DNA of 64,000 nucleotides. Origin: Glandiceps talaboti. Its lineage: Eukaryota > Hemichordata > Enteropneusta > Spengelidae. The translations under genes and the position numbers were made by a program. Below the pieces are notes generated by a model. That model did no database searches, was not told the origin of the DNA, and worked only from the letters and a program-made list of their open reading frames with translations. Numbering within the stretch: position 1 is the first letter of the stretch; each line of letters opens with the position of its first letter. The stretch lies in contig NC_135561.1 of assembly GCF_964340395.1 (NCBI RefSeq), positions 19,305,240 to 19,369,239 of the forward strand, read 5' to 3'. Shown one piece after another: positions 60,565-64,000 of the stretch.

Positions 60565-63310
60565 GGACGGGTGGACAAACGGAGGACTGCCAGACAGACA
60601 AGCGAGGAGGAGAAGGGAAAGAGCAGAACAGCAATCAGAGGAGTGACTGACCTGTATGTATAGGTCAACAAGGAGGAGATCCTTGACATTAAGTCAAAGA
60701 GGGGACAATTTATTTTCCATTGTTATCGACTTCGTCAGGTAAGCTCATACACTTGTGATTAATATCACTAAATCGCACTAAAATGACCCTGGAATAGATA
60801 ATAGATATTGATAAATCTATGATAAACCTCCTTCCATCTCATTAACCTTAACCTTTCCAAATTGTCTTAGATACCCGTGGCCTAAACGAGACCTGGTCAC
60901 ACATTCTAAATACCAACGACTTGATAAACAAAGTGGCTAAGTGAAGCTCCTTTAGAACTAAATAAAATACGTCATCATTTATTATAAACAACAGGGTCAC
61001 AATTAGTAATTTGACTACCATCGAGCTGTAGATATCGTAAACGTTTGAACGAGTTAGTGATAAAACGTCAACTTTGACCAAAGTTTTCTGTCCATATCGT
61101 ATCTGAATAACGATGGTTAAAAAAATTTTAACTTCAAATCGTCAGAATGAAAAAAAAGAAGATCATCTTGACTGGCTGTTGAAAACGTCTTCCAAATCCA
61201 GTTGTCGTCTGATATCCATTTCTTGATGAAGTGGGTTTTTTATTTGTTGACAAACATGATGAGTCACGTCGTGATCACTATGTATACCCAAAGTTTACCG
61301 ACCACCATATTGAATTTGGTTTATTGACATGACGTCACGTAATTTCTACTCTAGTGTTTGCTACATATTTAAAAGCTACTCACAGTATTGTACTTACTGA
61401 AGCACACTTTACCATCTCTTACAATTGACTGAACTCAATCCGGATATCAAAATATAATACATAAACCATCCGATGACGTAATTTATCATACGTATCAAAA
61501 AATACTCAGGAAACTCCTACTATGCAATCAACTGTTCTAACCAAGCCAGAAAACAATTGTAATGTTAAAGGAGACATGCATCAACATTAACAATACACTG
61601 GAATGTGGTTTGTTTACGTATTTTTATTTGAGCAATATACTTTCAAATTCAGTCTGTACCCCTTTAACCGCAATATTACCCAACCAAGTTTCAAGCACAA
61701 ATTTGTACTTACCGTAAATTTTTCGGTATTTCAACTTCTTTTTAAATTGAAGTAGGCCTAATTAAAATAATCTTTGCTTTTTTGTCTTTAGCAAAAACAT
61801 AATGCTATAGGCCTAAAGGAATTGTTTGGTTCCGGTTACCCGACCCCACATAGTTTTCCACTGCCGACCCTAAACTTTTTTTTACGTATTCGAGAAAAAA
61901 TAAAATAAATTCGCGAAGTCTCGCGAGAAATAGTGGATGCTGATAATAACATCAACTTAAAAAGACAATATAAAATTGTTCTTCCAATCTATGATGGCTG
62001 TACATCTGATGGAATGAAACCAATAACACAGAGACCATGTGGTAAAGAACGGAAAACATAACTACCTAAACTAGATATTCGCACATGAAAAAGAAAATTT
62101 AAATAAAAATCACCTATTCTAAAATTGAGAGTAATCGGAACCACTCAATTTGTTTAGGTCTTACCAAGAAGTGGTATTTGATATGGATAGGTGACATCAC
62201 AATGTTAGTTTACCATCTGAATTTTCGACCCCGACAAAGAGCATGTTGTTTCTCTCCAGGCGGTCTCGAAGTTTATGATGTTTGGGACACCAGCTTAAAG
62301 TATAAAGCAACAAAACACTGCTGTCAATAAATCACTAATCCACCATGTCAGACGTCGACTTAGAGAGACTTCTTAGATGCTGCACTAGGCTCATATGAAA
62401 CTAAATACTTGTTCGTTTTTTCCCTCAAAGCCACAATGACCTACCCATCCAGTTACGAACAAGATGGCACAACCAACTGTCTGATGTTAACCTATGGGAT
62501 GATTTACCAACGCACACAGATATCCCACGCCTCAGAGAAGGCCATGTTGGCGGCCAGGTAAGGTTACATGTAAAAACAAGACCCTGGTGAGTTAATATGA
62601 ATATGTAAAGTTTACATTGAAAGCAAGATCCTGGTGAGTTAATATGAATATGTGTAAAGTTTACATTGAAAGCGAGATCCTGGTGAGTTAATTCTGATAC
62701 ACAAAATGAAAATGACTGATAGCATAGCCACACAGATGTAAGTCAAGGTTGTATAATTATGAGCGTCGTGGAAATGAAACAAAGGACACTAAACTTCAAT
62801 TTAAATGACATCTCCAGCCATACGATATTTAGTGTACCCATTGTCTTGACATCCATGTGAGATATTGCAATACAAGATATTCATTTCTCTAACTAGGTGT
62901 TTGGCGACATGTATAAACGACGTCATGTCTGCTCCCAAACACAGTAATTACAAATTCATGACAATATTTTGCTGTAATTTATTGAAGATAACTTATATAA
63001 CCACCTGTTGATGAAGTTACTATTTGATATACTAATTATACTTATACTTGTACCATAACGCAGGAACCTAACAAGTTAACTAAGTATCAACGTCTGTATG
63101 CTTCTTTCTATTCCTCGGAAAACCAATTCCTGTCTGACTTTGACTGCTGTTTTGTCTGTGTTTGTCTATGTATGTATGTATGTATGTATGTATGTATGTA
63201 TGTATGTATGTATGTATGTATGTATGTATGTATGTATGTATGTATGTATGTATATATGTATGTATGTGTGTATGTGTGTGTGTGCATGTATGTATGTATG
63301 TATGTATGTA

Positions 63311-63408
<98 letters not shown>

Positions 63409-64000
63409 CATATAGTTTTGGTCAGTATACATCCCTTGTAACTCTCAATACAAAGATTCCGTTCGCCAGACCCTTGATCAAATAGATATTACTAGAAGAT
63501 ACATCGAACAATACAATAATGTGTTTGAGCTCGTCACAACAGCTCAAGGTAAATAAAAGACTCAATCTGAAATAGATTAAAGGGTCATAGTCTGTAACTA
63601 CATAATTCAAAACACTTTTATTACACTGAATTTTCACTAAATGGTTTGGTGCATGTTTTAACGAACAAAAATCTAAGATTAAGAAATTTACAACAGGTTT
63701 AAAAACATGATAAAAATTTATATTAGTAACTTTTGAATAGCAAATTTGGAAAAATTGCTACCTTTCGACAAGTCTAGACCTACTATTGGCCTTGATGACG
63801 AATGGTGGTAGTGAAAGTCTAAAAAGTTCATATGTCCATATTTATTTAAGGTATACTTGATGCCCATGCTGATGGCAAAATTGCCAGTCTCATTGGTATG
63901 GAAGGGGGACACCACATCGATAGCAGTTTTGCTAACCTGCGCATGACATACGTACTAGGGGCAAGATACATGACAATAACACATAGTTGTAACACCCCCT
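59904..64000 (+). CDS. M19 membrane dipeptidase, tandem paralog, 5' four exons (cut by window end)
   Basis: Exons 59904-60151, 62431-62557, 63416-63548 and 63851 to the window end match the first four exons of the dipeptidase at 46976-58372 in sequence, order and phase (2, 0, 1). The start ATG at 59904 is in a GCCATGG context; the frame is open further upstream, but the paralog aligns from here. An N-terminal hydrophobic segment at about residues 28-51, after a KRKR stop-transfer-like stretch, predicts a type II anchor. The zinc-site motifs visible so far are GHNDLP and GMEGGHH; the histidine and later aspartate motifs lie beyond the window. Exon 2 is 9 bp shorter than its counterpart (THTDIP without the extra KLVGL). 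No defect is visible, so it looks functional. Confidence 0.9.
60478..60570. repeat. (GGAC)n / (AGAC)n microsatellite
   Basis: About 13 GGAC then 8 AGAC units in intron 1 of dipeptidase gene 2. The remaining intron up to 61809 shows nothing else. Confidence 0.95.
61810..62160 (+). mobile_element. TTA-flanked MITE-like element, family A, copy 3
   Basis: Same orientation as 53737-54098. Ends GGCCTAAAGGAATTG and AATTTGTTTAGGTC; flanks are ATA and TTA, so one TTA has changed. It holds the empty ACTATTTCTC site (on the minus strand) that is filled in the copy at 23218. It lies in intron 1 of dipeptidase gene 2. Confidence 0.85.
62568..62692 (+). repeat. Three tandem ~47-49-bp units just after an exon donor
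   Basis: Units share GTAAAGTTTACATTGAAAGC and AGATCCTGGTGAGTTAATAT (the first unit is diverged). Each contains CTGGTGAGT, which resembles a splice donor. The array begins about 11 bp after the true donor of exon 2 at 62557. Confidence 0.85.
63169..63404. repeat. (TATG)n then (CT)n microsatellites before exon 3 of dipeptidase gene 2
   Basis: TATG run 63169-63309, then about 90 bp of pure CT at 63313-63404, followed by ATTCATATAG and exon 3 at 63416. It parallels the CT tract at 52972-53062. Confidence 0.97.

Overview
The window is nuclear DNA from an invertebrate animal. It is AT-rich, with many short exons bounded by GT...AG introns, dense microsatellites, minisatellites and small TTA-flanked inverted-repeat elements, and tRNA-derived SINEs. 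Protein-coding content (a CLK/LAMMER kinase, the mitochondrial ribosomal protein mL53, M19 renal-type dipeptidases, an LDLR class A array and a rhodopsin-class receptor with an NRY motif) fits a bilaterian, plausibly a marine deuterostome such as a hemichordate or cephalochordate. The species cannot be fixed from the sequence alone.

Layout. 1446-14304 (+): the 3' part of a gene made only of LDLa repeats, one repeat per exon, 16 exons all in phase 1-1, with a decayed LINE in the last intron. 15649-16710 (+): an intronless class A GPCR. 19246-21544 (-) and 24981-26135 (+): two divergent paralogs of a family I do not recognise, sharing a C-H-C-C cluster and a SEIR..FGIT.YPVV block; one carries an 18-residue polyglutamine tract. 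29028-36975 (-): a complete CLK-type dual-specificity kinase, 13 coding exons, 494 residues, reconstructed with every intron phase consistent. 38580-42614 (+): complete three-exon MRPL53, divergent from the kinase. 46976-58372 (+): a complete ten-exon M19 dipeptidase, 456 residues, with an N-terminal membrane anchor. 59904-64000 (+): the first four exons of a tandem paralog, cut by the window end.

Between and inside these genes lie a 2.3-kb array of a 20-bp satellite, 54-bp and 42-bp minisatellites, long hairpins, at least two TTA-flanked MITE-like families, a roughly 100-bp hairpin element nested in another element with a perfect target duplication and an empty paralogous site, and two SINE copies.

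The genes do not form a pathway. Most worth checking are the alternation of four-cysteine and six-cysteine LDLa modules, the undescribed paralog pair, the 91-nt CLK exon whose skipping would remove the kinase domain, and the CT-repeat splice acceptors shared by the two dipeptidase paralogs.
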